64,000 bases of DNA from Diaporthe sp. PMI_573 (lineage: Eukaryota; Ascomycota; Sordariomycetes; Diaporthales; Diaporthaceae). A program made the translations under genes and the position numbers. This document shows, piece after piece, positions 43,353-57,231 of this stretch (positions within the stretch are counted from its first letter, which is position 1; the number at the start of each line of letters is the position of its first letter). Under the pieces are notes generated by a model, which ran no database searches, was not told the origin of the DNA, and saw only the letters and a list, made by a program, of their open reading frames with translations. The stretch covers positions 1 to 64,000 of the forward strand of contig JAJTUP010000037.1 in assembly GCA_021399435.1 (NCBI GenBank), written 5' to 3'.

Positions 43353-46300
43353 GTTCCCGTTTGTCTGTGAGCCAGTGTCGGCTTGAGGTTGGGGCCGGCC
43401 AGGTGCCGGATCGGAACCGGGATCAGATGGCCGTTGTCCCGGTCCGATCGCCGGCATTTTCCCAATAGCCGACTACAACGGCAGCAGCTGTCTCCCGCAG
43501 CTCGACATCCTGATCCCCCCAGCCTTGGCACAGGAAGCGCTAGGCTAGAGCCAAGGATCTCACCGACAAAGACATCTTCGTCACTGCCCAACGCCACGCG
43601 ACGTATTGTGGGCGGCTAGAGTTGCCTAGCCTGGGGTGGGAGTAGCCATGAGGCTGGACGACATTTACTGGCGTTTGGTGCATTTGGAGGGTTGGGCATT
43701 GAGGATTGAATGAACATGCAGGCAGTCCGAGCGAGAAAGAAAAAAAATCAAGGAAATAGGCGGTGAGCAAGTTAGAAAGGGGATTCCTGCTCTCGTGGAC
43801 TGAACCTACCACGTGGTATTTATGTATTATATTGTGTAAGATGAACTCGATTGTCCGTGATTCCGCGTCACCATTGCAGCTGACGGATGCAACGGTTGGC
43901 CGATGCTGTGAGGCATGTTCCCTGTGCCTTGCTTCCTGTTCCTTCTCCCGAACCTTCCTGCTTGTTCTAGGCACCAAGTCTTGCGCCGAATTGAAAATTC
44001 CGCTGCGTCTCGGGGGATCGACAGAAGACAGACTGACATCGGGACAAAAACGCAAGGCTGCAGATGCAACAGCCGTCAGAAAAGCATGACTTCATGTACG
44101 TGGGACGCCACATCCCAGCGCCTTGGATCTCGGTACCCCAGAGGGGAACACAGCACAGCCGGAGTCCGGAGTAAGCAGGTGTTAGAAAGGAGTATAGAAC
44201 ATGCATGTGCTGTGTAACACGAAAGAAAGGCTCACAAGCCAGGCATGTTTCTGCTGGTCGGCAAATCAGGGTTGTCGACCAAGAAGGAAGAGTAAGCACA
44301 CAGAGATGCGAGGGCGCGTCCCCGCCCAAGCTGTGCTGTGCCTCTTTCTCCCCACAAAACAAACGAGCGCCCGGGTGGCACCTTGATGGGTTGTTGGCAA
44401 GATACAGATCTGCATACTGACCACATGACCGACAGCAGGGCGTCAAGCTGTCAACGATTCGCTGGTGTTGGACTCGGCGGTTGCTTTGCAGTCTCGGATA
44501 GTCCCCGCTGTCGTGCATCGCACCGTGACGGCTGGCTGGCAGACTGGCGAGGGAAAACACAAAAAATAAGTCACAGGCTGGCTCGCTGGGTGAGGACGGG
44601 CAGACGACAGCTCGAAATCTTCGTGTCTCTGCGCGCAAGTGGAGCGGTGCTGGGGTCAGACCCCTCCTCCCCTCCGTTGATGCTGGCACTTGCCCTGCAT
44701 GAAGGGACCCTCCGGCGTGGGACCATGGCGCGAGTTGGGGCAATTGTGAGATGTGAGATGCAACCACGGAGGAAAGATGGGTACAGTAAAGGATTTGACA
44801 CAGAGAAGACGAGCCCGCAGTAGCGGGCAAGACCCGCATCTCCTCTTCCAAAGGGGAGACCATCGTCGCACCAGCACGCACATATGCTCGACGAGCTTCG
44901 GTCCAACTGGCCGAGAATGCCAACCGCGTGCCCACCAACCTGCACGACTGCTGCTGCGGCCGCTAGCAGCAGCTGGAGCCTGGAGCAAGATCAAGGGCGC
45001 TCGGTTCCCACTCAATGACGGCATAGGCGTATGCCCTTGCTCCAGACCCGCTTCTCCTTACTGCAAGTGTGCGCAGTGATGTGCAGATATTCCGTACAGC
45101 ACCGCGACTTTGGGCCGCGACCCATCCCGTTGCGTCCTGCTGGCGCGGTTAGAACCCAATATGTCCCACTGTACCAAAGGCGCGGGTAGGCAGTGCGTGG
45201 GATGGCGCGATATCTTCTCGGGATGGCAGCCAGTACCGGATTAGTAACCGATTGTGCGTGGGCAAGGTCATCTTCCTCGTCAATCAGTGGGGACGGTACA
45301 CGTGCTGACCGGTGACTGAGTCGGTCGACCTGAGTTGCTGAGGTCCTGAAGCTGAGATTCAGCCCCCGCATGCAGAAACCGGATGTTGTCGACGAGGCAC
45401 GGCACGGGATGTGGCGAAACAAAGAGCGACTCCGACCGATGAGGGCTTGGGGGCCGGAGGTGCCTGCAATGCTCCACGTCGCACGAGTCAACCTCGAGAA
45501 CGTGTCAGCACCACCGACAAGACTCGTCAAAAGCAGCCGCGTCGCCCATCCTAATCAGAGAGGCGCGCGTGTGTGTCCACGGGGTGACGGGTTTGCCTGT
45601 CGGCTGCTGTCTGCTATCTGACTGACTGACATTGCCGTGATCGCCAGCACCGATCGGCAGACCCAGTAATCGTGCCGGTGGCTACCACCGGCCTTTAGTG
45701 ACACCTTTCGCCTGCAATCGCTTTCACAATTCGTGCCGTAGTGCAGCCCCTGACCAAGAGCCGGAGCCACGAGTTGTTACGGCAATGTATCGTGAATGTT
45801 GACGCTCTATGCCTACATACGTGGGCTGGAACAGAAGACATACGGTATAGAATAGGATAGGGGGGACAGACCGGAGGTTTACTTGCCGGCGTACGATGTA
45901 ACCAAGCTCTCATTGTTCGCTCACCTCGTGTTGCGAACGGCAGACATGCTGCTGTTGAGGTGCCGTCGACTTTTGGTGGTTGGGGGGAGCGGCACCAGCA
46001 AGCGCTGGCTACCGTGGACGAACGAACCGTGATGGATAAATGCATAACAGCAAATATCGCACTGCTGGAAGTTGGCCGAAGTACAGCCTGGTACCCATTG
46101 CGATTATCCTCAGATGACCTTTACTGAGTATGGCGTAGCGTCTGAGCCAGGTGGGCTGGTCTGAGTGACGGCTTCATTATTGGCCGACGTACCAAGGCAT
46201 TGGAAACTGTAAAACCCAGTCGCCCCCTCCCTCGTGCATCACGGCCCATGCTATGGTTACATGACCACGACGAGCAGCAGTTCGCCCAGCTATCGCTTGC

Positions 46301-49300
46301 TGTTCCAAATTCCGCTGTCATCAGGTCGGTCGGCAACGCGCCGTGCATCATGGGATTCTGGGCGTAAATCTATTTCCAGATCCCAACATGCGCCAATCCG
46401 TCATCACGACAACTTGACCAGACTGCCCGGGTCGCGAGCGCGGAAGAGCGCCAAAGCGCTCACAGGGTTGATTGAAGCGGTTAGCTATGGGCCCCGTGGC
46501 CGGCAAGGCATTGATGGCAGGGTGAAGAGGGGTGGTCGCGCACAGATGCTGGCTGTTCGACGCCGATGAGGTTCGAGTGGAGCCGTCGGTCCCGTCGGTT
46601 CGCCCCGTTTCCGTCAATAGCAAAGTTTATGGGAAACGTTCGACCCCTTCTTCCCGCCCGTCTGGATATAGGTTGGTCCGAGCCCAACATGTGCGAGATT
46701 TGGAAAGTTCCTGGCGGTACTTTGGCAGTCCTATAAAGGGACATGACTTGAATGCGTGTGGGTTCATCTGCGCCGTGAGTTGCTTTTCTTCCACCATGTG
46801 TCGGTGTTTCATGAGTGCTGCGGCCGGTCAGCAGCACGGGGTTCTCCACAGCATTTGCCGCTGCTACGCGCTGAAAACGCTCTCGGGCTGTCAAGCTGCA
46901 GAGAAGATCGCATCCATCTGCCAGCCAGTGGTCTGCAGAGTGGTGACCCTACCCCATCTCAGAGAATGCACGTTTCCCAGTGAAACAGACTGGGTCGCTG
47001 AGCTGCAGTGAGCCGCGGCGTGTCGAAGACTTTCCCCTTTAGGCAAGCCGACCCAGTCACCACCAGCATCCTTCCCAATGTGCCTCTGAGGCCGTGAAAT
47101 GATGTGGTGTGCACATAGGATTTCTGCCTCGCTTCTACCTAACTCCCGGATCATCTGTATGTACACGGCAGGGGCGCCGGCCCACAGGGATCGATCTGTC
47201 TTGACGCGACAGTTGTGAGATGAGGGCCTTGGCAACTGCTTTTTCGTGGTTCCCCGGAAAATCGAAGAAAAAAAGCAAGTGAGGCGAGCGACCAGGGCCG
47301 TTACAGGACTTGACAGGACGATTAACTCTAGATCAGGGTCCAGTTTCCTCGCAAGTCCCGGCTGCCCGTGCCAACGACCATGACGTCTAGTTAACGCTTT
47401 GTCGGTCAACCTCGCTTAAAGATACGGTGCGTAAGTGGAAAATTGCCGTCCATTGATCTTCGAATGCCATCGAGAAAGAGAAGCCCGAAAAAACCCAATT
47501 CGGCTTCCATTCGATGTCGACCGACCACTCCGTCAATGCGGCTTTGTACCACAGTAGATCTTGGAGGGGGGGGGGAGCTAGGGTCCGCCCTGTTGGTGTA
47601 TGCACGGCGTGGGGGGCTTGTCATGCCACTGCGGTGGGCTTCTCGCGTCCTTCGTCATCGGCGGTGGCTGCCAATCGTTGGTCATCAATGCCGGGCAGTC
47701 TTAAAGGCCCAATCGCCAGTCACGATGATAGATGCTCAATAGTCTGAGTTCAACGACGCAGGATCTCTGCAACAATTGCTTGATCGAGGGCGAACTGGAG
47801 CGGTGAGCGTGCTGCAGGCACAGTCCTTTCTGACATTCCACCGATACTCTTGAAGCTGGGAATATCCTAGTTAGCCGCCGTCGGTCTAGACTTGCACATA
47901 ACCGATCTCGTAGAACCATGCAATGGACGGGCAAAGGGTCGATCGACAAGTGGTGCCCCTCGGTCCGTCAAGCCCTAAATAACTGGCTAGTCCCCAGCCA
48001 TCATGGAGTTGCCTTGTGTTCGCAGCTGCCAGCACTGACACTACAAGATTAGTAGTGCCGTGTGGTGGGCTGGTGACCGCCGATGGCTGGCCCAGGTCAA
48101 TCGAGCAGTCGCTTCCGACCTGGCATTTCCTCCAGTTCAGACCGGTTGCATGAGATGAGGCTTTCGCCCAGCTGACATGGTGAAGGACTAAACAACGAGT
48201 CCTCAGCGTGTACGGGCGAATTCGTAGCCTCAATGGCTGTTCTTTCGACTAGGTCAGTCCCAGACCAGGCTAGTCTGGAGTCAAGACCGATCCGAACGTG
48301 CTGTAAGCTCCGCCGGGCCGCGACTAACCAGGAAGACGGGGTTTGGGCAAAATGCGAGTAGCATCAGCAACGATCGCAAGTTCTGATGTGGGTTTGGCTG
48401 GCTCCGTACTCAGAAAGGCGTGCACAAGTGACGGAGTCACAATGCGATGATGGCTGGGTTTCAAAGCACGGAATCTGCGCAGTAGCGTGATCCGCCCCTC
48501 GGGTGCTTGCTCAGTGCTGCCAGCGGATGAAGCACGAGTCAAGTTGTGCGATTGACAGGAGTTGGATCCTAGGTTCCCCATACGCGTGCACTAGGTGGCC
48601 GGAAGCCCCTGCGAGCCCGGTGGCTAGGATGGACACAGGCTTCCCGTTCTGCTTCATGCGAGCATTGAAGGCTTGTGGCACTGCGTGTTGCGGCAAAGGC
48701 CCCAAGGTGAGTAAAAGGCGGCTCTTTAGTCGATGGGGCAGGAGGTGACGAGGACAGAGGCATTGCGTTTTACTCTACACCACCCCGGGTGTTCGGTAGT
48801 CATTCGGGCCCAGCAAATTGCTGGTGTGTCTGGTACGTGACACATCACATTCCGGAGAAAAGCCGCAGACTGCTGTGTACACCTTGTTCTCACTTCCTCC
48901 GGCCCAAAATCCACAGCTCGCCAAATGCCGCGGTCCTGCTTAGAATGCGACATCGCGACGAAGCAACTTGGCTGCAGTCTTCAGTTGCAGTTGTGCGGTG
49001 AGCGAGGTTGGGGCCCACCGACAGCATGAGGCTTAAGAGTTGTTCCAACATTGCCGTTCTAGTCTCGCGACAGGAGCCGGCCAGGACGCCTCCGCCACAA
49101 CTCAAATCTCGGGAGGTGCTGCGATTTGATGCAGTCAGCGCAACGGCCTCGCATGCATGCATGTCGGCCTATTCAAGAGCGCATTCTGGACGCGGCCCTG
49201 CACGTCAAGTATGGGTGTGGCGCGCGCCAACATGGCATCTACCAGTCCAAGCTGACACAGCAGGAACAGAGGGGGGTTTCGGGGATGCGACTCCAACCAT

Positions 49301-51275
49301 CCGGTGTTGTCGTCGTCTGGAAATACCACGACGTTGTGCCACCTCAACCTGCGGTGCCAGTTAGAATTTAGGGGGACCTTTTGAGGTGCTTGTCCTCGCA
49401 CACAAAGTTGGGAGGAGTGATATCATGATACATACAGCCTCTTGCAGCATGTCACACCGCGTGGGAGGCCGAGGTATCGAGTCAGTCAGTCAGCAAGAAG
49501 GTGTGCACGGGCGATTTGAGGCTGCAGAAGGCCCGAGGTTGAAAGCTGGGTTCTCTCACGGGTCCCACAAAAAGGAGCTGGCACGTTTGTGATGATCTGA
49601 TCCTTCCTGACAGGAATGGATCAGGTTTGAAAGGGAAGAGCGTTGTGGCAGGCCGAGAGCGATTGGAAGACGTGGTTGGAAGGGCGCCTCCGCCGGTCAT
49701 GCAGTTACTTGCTGTCATCGAGGTCCGGTATGGGGTCGAGTTTCGAAAACAGGGCGGTAGTCCTGGCAGGCGCATCGACTGGGGCTTGTCTTTTCGCCAT
49801 TGTCGGGCCGTCTGTGGCACCGCCCATTCAGGCCTTCGCCGAGGTGAGAGAGGGAGAGAGGGAGAAGCCATCTCAAGAGCACCCACGAGTGCTTAGCTAC
49901 CCAATTCGGAAGGGTCACAATAGTGTAGGTAGTCCGCATCCTCAATGACCCCGACTTGTGGCCTGGGGGCAGCTTTCTCCGGGAGTACTGTTATCTGGAC
50001 CCGCCCATCTGTACGGTTCTGCGGTAGGGGCTCGGTCATGGCCAGCGCACGGAGCAGAGACTGCACTGATCGATGCCTTGTCATCTTGTTGGGAGGGTCC
50101 GCATCCTGGTCGATGGGCCCATGTCAGTGTGCAGCCGAGAGGGAGGGTCTTGCATGAAGGGGTCGATGTAAATCTACGACAAGCATTAGCACAGCCAATG
50201 GAGAGTTGAGTGGGGGGGGGCATGGGGGAGGCCAAGGGTGTCTGTCTACTTGCGTACGGAATACTGTGTATGAGAAGACTCTGGCGTGCAGACAGAATTG
50301 GGCCAGATATGATGGGCTCCGGCTGCAGGACTGCCTCAGACGACGCATCTGGTGTTAATTGCCATGTCGGGCGGTCTCGGGCTAGGCGAGTGAAGACGAG
50401 TTGCATGACATGGCGTCGCGTGACATTGCCCCGAGCGATGAATCAGTACTCAGACGATGACAGATGCCCAAGCCAGGTTCGCTTTGTCGTGGCCCGTCTG
50501 CTTTTCTCTGCCCGGCCCGCGTGAGCATTGACCCGTGAGACCGCCTGATGGAGAGTGTTTAGCCGGCATGCCAGATACCGATGCCGAGGGTGATCACAGC
50601 CATTGTGTGCACGCCCATGGCATTGACAAGATGGTCATGTTAAGACTGACTGAGTGACTGAGTGAACTGACTGACTCTGAGTGTCATTCTCAGTCTCGGG
50701 TATTTTGACAGCGTCGATATCCGAGGCCTAAGCTGGAACGAGAACGTCGTGCAGCGTAGATCATGCGGCCAATAACGTAGCGTTCGATCTAAATGCTCGA
50801 GGTGTGGATGCCAAGCGAAGGCGGTCGGCACGGTCCAAGGGACGGGTCACAGTGATTGACGTGATGAGAACGAGGATGAAGGGTCTTGGGGCAGTGTCGC
50901 CGGCTTGCACGTGTTGATTGAAGGTTTTGTGCCAACTCCCTTTTATTTTTATTTCCCCTAATAAATTAGAGTTGACGGGAAATAAGTTGTCGATTGTGAT
51001 GCGGGGGGGGGGGGTTGTGATGGTTATGGGTGTCGTGCATTGGGGCTGGTGTGCTTCCTGCGCAACAAAAACCTCTCGCCGTGGAAGACTTTTTTTCTTC
51101 TCTCGATCTCCCCTGGCACGACTGGAAGTCAGTTCAGTTACCACAGTAGTTGATTGCAGCCGTTGCGGGTGCCCGATGGAGAAATTGAATGGAGCCAGCC
51201 CCAGAATGACCAAAGTATCCGTAGATTGACAAGAATGACAAGTGACTTTGAGTGGCCCGTGCACGCGAGGGGCAT

Positions 51276-51276
51276 A

Positions 51277-51307
<31 letters not shown>

Positions 51308-51310
51308 GTG
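51276..51310. repeat. (TC)n microsatellite
   Basis: About 35 bp of CT/TC dinucleotides with one CC break. Confidence 0.9.
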
Positions 51311-51608
51311 TGCGTCTCACAGGTCACACAACACAGGCAGGTGCATACCCGTGTTGGGCAGCTGTGCTTGCACACACGACAGGACAGGACACACAACAGT
51401 TGCAGAAATACCCGAGCAGAGCAGAAAAGAAAAGAGCAGACGACTGAGCAGGCGGGCCATTCCATGCTCCTTCCTCGGGATTTAGAGCACTGCTTTGCTT
51501 GGTGCTCCATCATTGCGATAATCTAAGCGATGGTCAACGGCCGAAGGAAGGAGCACATTGGCAAGTACGAAGTACGGTGCTGTACCGTCGCACCGCAGAC
51601 CCCACTCT

Positions 51609-51656
51609 CTTGCTCCTGCTCCTGCTCCCGCTCCCGCTCCTGCTCCTGCTCTTGCA
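51609..51656. repeat. CTCCTG/CTCCCG hexanucleotide repeat
   Basis: Eight imperfect 6-bp units. Confidence 0.85.
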
Positions 51657-52801
51657 TTTGCACCTCCTCCTGCACTTCTTCCGCACCTGCGCTACTGTGA
51701 CCCTTGCCTCTTGTCGCAGAGTACCTAGGTTAGGTATTGAAGCAGCTTCCTCGTCTAGCTGTCCTGCCAGGCCGTGATCACCACCACCATCACCAACATT
51801 GTCGTCGCCAACCTTGGGGGCCCCCCGGCTGTCGTCACCCACGCTGCTCCCGGGGTTTGGGGCCAGCTGACGAGTCTGGAGTAGCAGTCGGGACCCCTCG
51901 TATCAGTCGCAGTGTCTGAGTGTCCATCCATCCAATCCATATTGTGGACACGCATTACCGCGTCCACACACCCAGAGGAGCCTCCCACTCTCTCAACGCC
52001 CCCTCCCCCACCCTTCTTCTGGGTGATACTACCAGACCCTGTCCCTTGCTGCATCCAACGCTGGCCCAATCCCCGTCTCCTGGTCCATGATCAGCAGGTC
52101 ATCCCTGCACGGTTGGCCTTCTACGGTCTAAATGAATCGCGTCGAGATCTTTCTATCCAGTAGACCACCGGGGCCACTCGTTGTCTGCCTGTCTGCCAGT
52201 GTCTGTCTGGCCAGGTCTTGTCACTCGACTGGCGGACTGGCCATGGTCCATCCGCATGCTCCATGGCTCAAGACCCCCCCTTGTCCCCGTCAAACCCCAT
52301 GCCATGCCCACGATACGATACGCACTACTAACACTACGTACACTACACTATACAGCAAGCCATCTCGACAAGGGCAGGGAAGCTGGCTATGGTGATGGCA
52401 CCGACAGGGACATGGGAAGCTTGAAGAATGGGTATGGACCAGGGCTTGGGAGGGGGGCGGCACACTCTCAACACCACCGCAAGGAGAAATAAGACCTCTC
52501 TCTCCACCTCCCCTCCAACCAAAGGCACCACCACTCCGACAAACCCCTCCATTCCGCTGCTGTGAGACTGTGGTTGATCCCTCGCCGCCATCTTCAACCA
52601 CTTCTTCTCCTCCTGCCTTGTGTCACCCACGCGGTCACGGGCTTCCTCGATACTCCTCTCCTCTGCGTCGGTCTCGGCCATTTCCCGACCCTCAACTCAA
52701 CTGGTCGCTTGCTCTCTCGCAGGTGGCCTGCCTCAAGAGGAGAAGAGACTCCTCTCCTCACCGATCTGCTCTTGTGTGTGTTTGTGCGTCTGTGTTTGTT
52801 T

Positions 52802-52832
52802 GAGAGAGAGAGAGAGAGTGTGTGTGTGTGTG
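52802..52832. repeat. (GA)n(GT)n compound microsatellite
   Basis: GA repeats change directly into GT repeats, about 680 bp before the transcription factor start. Confidence 0.9.
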
Positions 52833-52970
52833 GGCGTGAGTGCGGCACGCCAGTGTGCACGCATTGTGTGGAGGGAGGCTGAACCGAGCCGAGTCGAGTC
52901 GAGTGGCCGGTTTGAGTGTCTCATGGTTGCTTGGCCCTTTTTGTCCGAGACTTCACTTCAACCAGGTGAG

Positions 52971-53005
52971 CGCTTGACGCTTGACGCTTGACGCTTGACG
53001 CTCGA
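52971..53005. repeat. CGCTTGA tandem repeat, five units
   Basis: Five 7-bp units, the last CGCTCGA. Just downstream (53040-53065) is a dense, near-palindromic run of GTACGGTAC-type motifs. Confidence 0.9.
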
Positions 53006-53511
53006 CACAGCCTTTCGACAAGCCGTATACGGCAGTACAGTACCGTACGGTACGATACGGTACTATCTGTGTCTTGGGGGTCCTGCGTCCTGCTCGCCGA
53101 CACGGTCTTCCTTGCTGCTGGATCGTCGACTCCTCACCTGCTCCACAGTATCCATGCACATCCCGACGTCTTGCCCGTCCTGCTCCCGCGCTCACAACCT
53201 ATAGCTCCAGAGCCCGGACAGGCATATCGTGATCGACCGCCCAACCACGTCTGGCACCTTGCCATATTTGAGAGGCTTGACTGCATCATTCTCTTGTTAT
53301 CTCCATCTCCGCTCCCTGCATCTCTTCTACATACCAGTTCCACCTATCACCCGCCATCCATCAACCTCACTCAAGCTCAACCTCAACCTCAACTTCAGCC
53401 TCAAGTTCCGGCCAGAGCCCCCACGCCATCTCGCCCCCCACAACACTCGACCATCTCCGGAACCAGCTGTCTGTCTGCTCGTTGGCATGCTCAACCTTCC
53501 ACCTCAGAGCT

Positions 53512-55982
53512 ATGGAACATTCCCTTCGTCTCGGCGCTCAAGATAGGATCTTGTCGTGGTCGGCGTCCAACAACGTCGGGAGTCTGGGCTCAGACGAACG
53601 TCACTCTATGATACTACCACAGTCACCCCCATGGATGGACGGCCTTCATCATATCCACCCAGCCTCCATCTCGCACAACACTACGAGCTCTGCCTGCGCC
53701 CCCGCTCCCGCATCCGCGTCGACTGCCTCCTCAGCGACCGTGCGACACCCGTTGAACGGCCAGTTGTCGCCCATCAGCACTGGCATGGACATGGCTGTTG
53801 GCCACTCACATGACGACGGGCCGTGTCCGTCTACCGCAGAATCGGCCACAGCTCGTCCAATCTCACAATCAGAATCCTCCTCTGTGGCAGACTCCTGGAG
53901 CATGATCTACGGCGAGAACGCAGAGGATGTTAATGTGACACATGTTGTGGGTGATCAAGACATGCACTGGGACCAAGGGTCGGAAGAGGGCGTCGCGGTC
54001 CCAAAGGTCGAACCCATGGACGAGGACATCCGCCTCGACGAGATCAAGGAGGCCCCTCCGACCCCTGTTCCGAGCAACACTTCCCCGACATCAGCCCAGC
54101 CAAAAGCCAAGCGACCGCGTGGAAGGCCGCGCAAACATCCCCTGACCCCAGTCGTCTCCACCAACAAGATCACCAAGGGTCGGTCCAAGACGGGTTGCCT
54201 GACCTGCAGGAAACGCAAGAAGAAGTGCGACGAGGCAAAACCTAGATGTACGCCACGAGGTCCTTCAACTCCCCATCTGTGCATTCTGTACTGACCACGA
54301 CGGGCAGGTATGAACTGTGAGAAGAATGCCGTTGTCTGCGAGGGTTACCCCGAAAAGCAGATATGGAAGAGCGGCAAGGAAAAGGCTGCCGAAGGTACGA
54401 GACGAGATCCGTGGAGCCATTACCTCGCAGTTCTGACACCCCTTCCAGGTAGTTTGAGCCTCTGCCAGCCTCTCCCAGTGATAACCATGCAGCCCATATT
54501 CCACGGGCTCGAGAACGCAGAGGACATGATTTTCTGGAAGCACTACCACGCCCATCTGAGCACGGTGCTGACAGTGGAGGGCGAGCACAAGAATGCGTTC
54601 AAGGACCTGCTCATCCCGATCGCCACCAAACATCGCGGCCTCATGCACTCCATCCTCGCCCTATCAAGCAAGCACCTCGACTTCGAAACGCCATACGGTG
54701 CAAAGATTCTAGCGGACAACCCAAATACCAGTCTTGACGCCCTTCAGCAGCGATCTGACTATCATCATGAGAAGGCCATGGAGAAGTTTTACGAGGATCT
54801 TGCACGGTCAGGTTTAACTTCGGACAGGGACGACAACGAGTACTCGACAATATTGTCTGCTCGGTACGGCCAGATGATGTGTTTGCTCCTGGAGGCTCTC
54901 GCCGAGGGCAACCCCCGTGGCGAGCACAGGGTCCATCTTGGAGGGTATCAACGTCTGATCCAGCACTCGCCACCCGAGGACCCAGCGTTCCTGAGCTTCA
55001 TAATGGAGTTCTTCCAATATCACATCTTCGCCGACGAGCTCGTTCGTTACCCCGACATGCACACTCCCCGTCTGGCTTCGGAAGACTGGACGCCCAGCGT
55101 CTCCATTCACCCGCCCCGGCTGTTGGGTGTTGCCGATGGCCTCTTCAATTACCTCTGTCAAATCACGTCGCTGAGGAACACCATCAGGGCCAACATGGCC
55201 GCTGGGGTGGATCCAGCTGTCGACTACAATGGTCTGTACCGAGCTGCCGAGATCGACGCGGCGATCCGGGACTGGACGCCGTCGTGGCCTCCAGGTGACA
55301 GTCGAGACCGCGTTGGTCTCCTGTACAAACAGATGATGTGGGTGTACTTGTTCCGGACGATATATCCGCCGTCGCCCATGTCCCCGCCGCCTTCGTCAAC
55401 TTTGCCGTTGCTCCACAACTCGTCGGTCCTGGGCGGCTCGACGAACACACCTCCAAGGTCCGCAAACAACAGCTGCGCCTCATCGCCATCGATACGGCCG
55501 CGCACCTCCGCCTCCAACATTCCACACCAACCCATGCGCCGACACACCATCGCAAACACACCATGTCTCAAGCACCGCCGCCAATCAAACATCACCAGCA
55601 CACCTCCAGCCTTGAGGGTCACCCGTACATGGCCGAATCCCCGCCGCCAGTCCGTCAGCCGCCCAACTACGACCCTCGCATCACCCTCGCTGTCAACGAG
55701 TCCCTCAACATCCTTGAAACATTCAAACCGAGCGATCCTTCACAGAAGCTCTTGCTGATCCCGTGCCTTGTGATCGGCACGGCCTGCTTCGCGCCTGAGC
55801 AGCAAGAGAGGATAAGGGTGGCGGTGAGAACAGTCAAGGGATATACGGGCTTGCGAAACACGGAGAGGGTCACCGAGCTTCTCGAAGAAGTATGGCGGTG
55901 CATGGAGCGTGGCGAATGGGTGCGCGTCTGGGATTGGCAGGGCATTGCCAAGGGTATGGGGTGCGATGTGCTTTGTTCGTGA
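53512..55982 (+). CDS. Zn2Cys6 transcription factor with AT-hook
   Basis: Exon 1 (53512-54247) and exon 2 (54308-54394) are joined inside the zinc cluster by a GTACGC...GGCAG intron. The Cys residues are at about 229, 232, 239, 246, 249 and 256, a complete C6 binuclear cluster. Just before it is an AT-hook, RPRGRPRKHP (201-210), which suggests minor-groove binding beside the zinc cluster. A probable 54-bp intron (54395-54448) follows. The rest (FWKHYHAHLSTVLTVEGEHKNAF, KHRGLMHSILALSSKHLDF and later NESLNILETFKPSDPSQ, WDWQGIAKGMG) matches the fungal-specific transcription factor domain of Fungal_trans_2 type. Between about 55400 and 55620 the frame changes in a Pro/Ser-rich linker. An intron such as 55458-55609 would solve it but its donor is weak. 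A frameshift is not excluded. The target is unknown. Confidence 0.85.
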
Positions 55983-57231
55983 GTGCATCGCGACTCTTGC
56001 TTGGGCACCCCTCGTCATGTCCGGCTTTCCGGCAGGACCAGACTTCGGCCTGTGTTGAATCGGTCGCCTTGAGCGAACCAGCTTCATCATGCCTCCTTTG
56101 ACGCTTCCCTCTGGGGCCTGTGGCCTGCTCCCGCCGCAGATCACAGTTTATGCACATCACCGGGGTTGTGATGAAGGGGGAGAAAGCCAGCCGTCCACCG
56201 TTCGTTTCTTTTCACCGTTCGTTTCTTTTATTGACTATCGTTTTGATGTACTTGGCCAGGCCTGTATCCCGCTCGGTTCAGGCACTTCATATATCCTATT
56301 TCGCTTCCAATTGCCTTGGCGCGAAGGTTGCTACGACATCGCTATTCCGGACCTCTAAGGCTTGGCATGTTGTAGTTGGGGACACTGATCGATGGAAGGT
56401 GAGGATGGGTAGCGTTGGGTCATTTCTTTGTTTTTCGTCCAGCATCTGCGGCGTCTCTTGGGGTCTTTGATATTTTTCACACCTGTGTCTCCTCTGTTTG
56501 TCTTTCTACGCATATCCACTGGTCAGGATTTGGAGTTTCAGATTGTCCGGGCACATATAGGCTCCGGACAAGGCGGCGACCTCGTTGATTTTGTTTTCGT
56601 CTCTCTTCTTTTCCACACCTTTCCCTGTTTATATCTTTCCCCTCGCATATGCGGAGTCGCCATTAGAGGACGGCGAGGGGGTGTTGAGTGCCGTGCGTTT
56701 GGAGCATTTATCACTCACTGGGCCGGGTTGAAATGGAAAACCTACCTGCCAGGCTGCTCGGACTTGTTTCCGATGCGTCAGCCCCCAACACAATATTTTT
56801 GCCCGTTCCTATCGGTGAATTTGCTTGATATGTTTTTTGAGCTGATCTAGCCATCAACTTGGCCGCAAAGTCTTCCATCCCACACTCAGCGCAGCCACGA
56901 TGCTCGCCTGCGATCCACAGTGAGAAGCAGCATGCACGACAAGCATAAGGTGCTATTCTGGCATCATGTCATATTGAGCACGCTGAGAGGAGACCTCACA
57001 TGACTAGGCTTCACCTATACTATTACCATAACGCAGCCAGTTACTCAGATAGTTCACATCATCATTGCGGAGCCCCTGTGGCTTGCTTGCCTTCTATCTA
57101 GTCATCAAACCGGATATTTGCCAGTGAACAACAACCCCCAGGTGGTATACTACGGAGGTACCTAGGTACTGTGGCCGCGTACCGGACATCCGAGCAAAGC
57201 TTATGACGATTGATCTAGCGACCGCAGAGCG
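55983..57231. other. Intergenic, no gene seen
   Basis: T-rich region downstream of the transcription factor, likely including its 3' UTR. Confidence 0.4.

Larger units (their letters stand above)
43353..53511. other. 10-kb gene-free region upstream of the Zn2Cys6 gene
   Basis: No frame here shows a domain, a repeated coding pattern or a plausible intron-exon model, on either strand. The longest (minus, 44938-43967, 323 codons) has unusual Cys/Ser/Arg-rich composition and no family. GC content looks normal and there is no transposon relic, unlike the 1-15 kb region. Long empty upstream DNA is typical of developmentally regulated transcription factors. Long 5' leaders or non-coding transcripts are possible but not shown by sequence alone. 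Confidence 0.5.

Noticed and set aside
43967..44938. 323-codon minus-strand open frame
   Set aside because: Cys-, Ser- and Arg-rich composition, no domain, no homology that I recognise and no intron model. It is likely chance in GC-rich DNA.
46481..47409. Two adjacent minus-strand frames of 137 and 172 codons
   Set aside because: No recognisable domains and no splice sites giving a longer protein.
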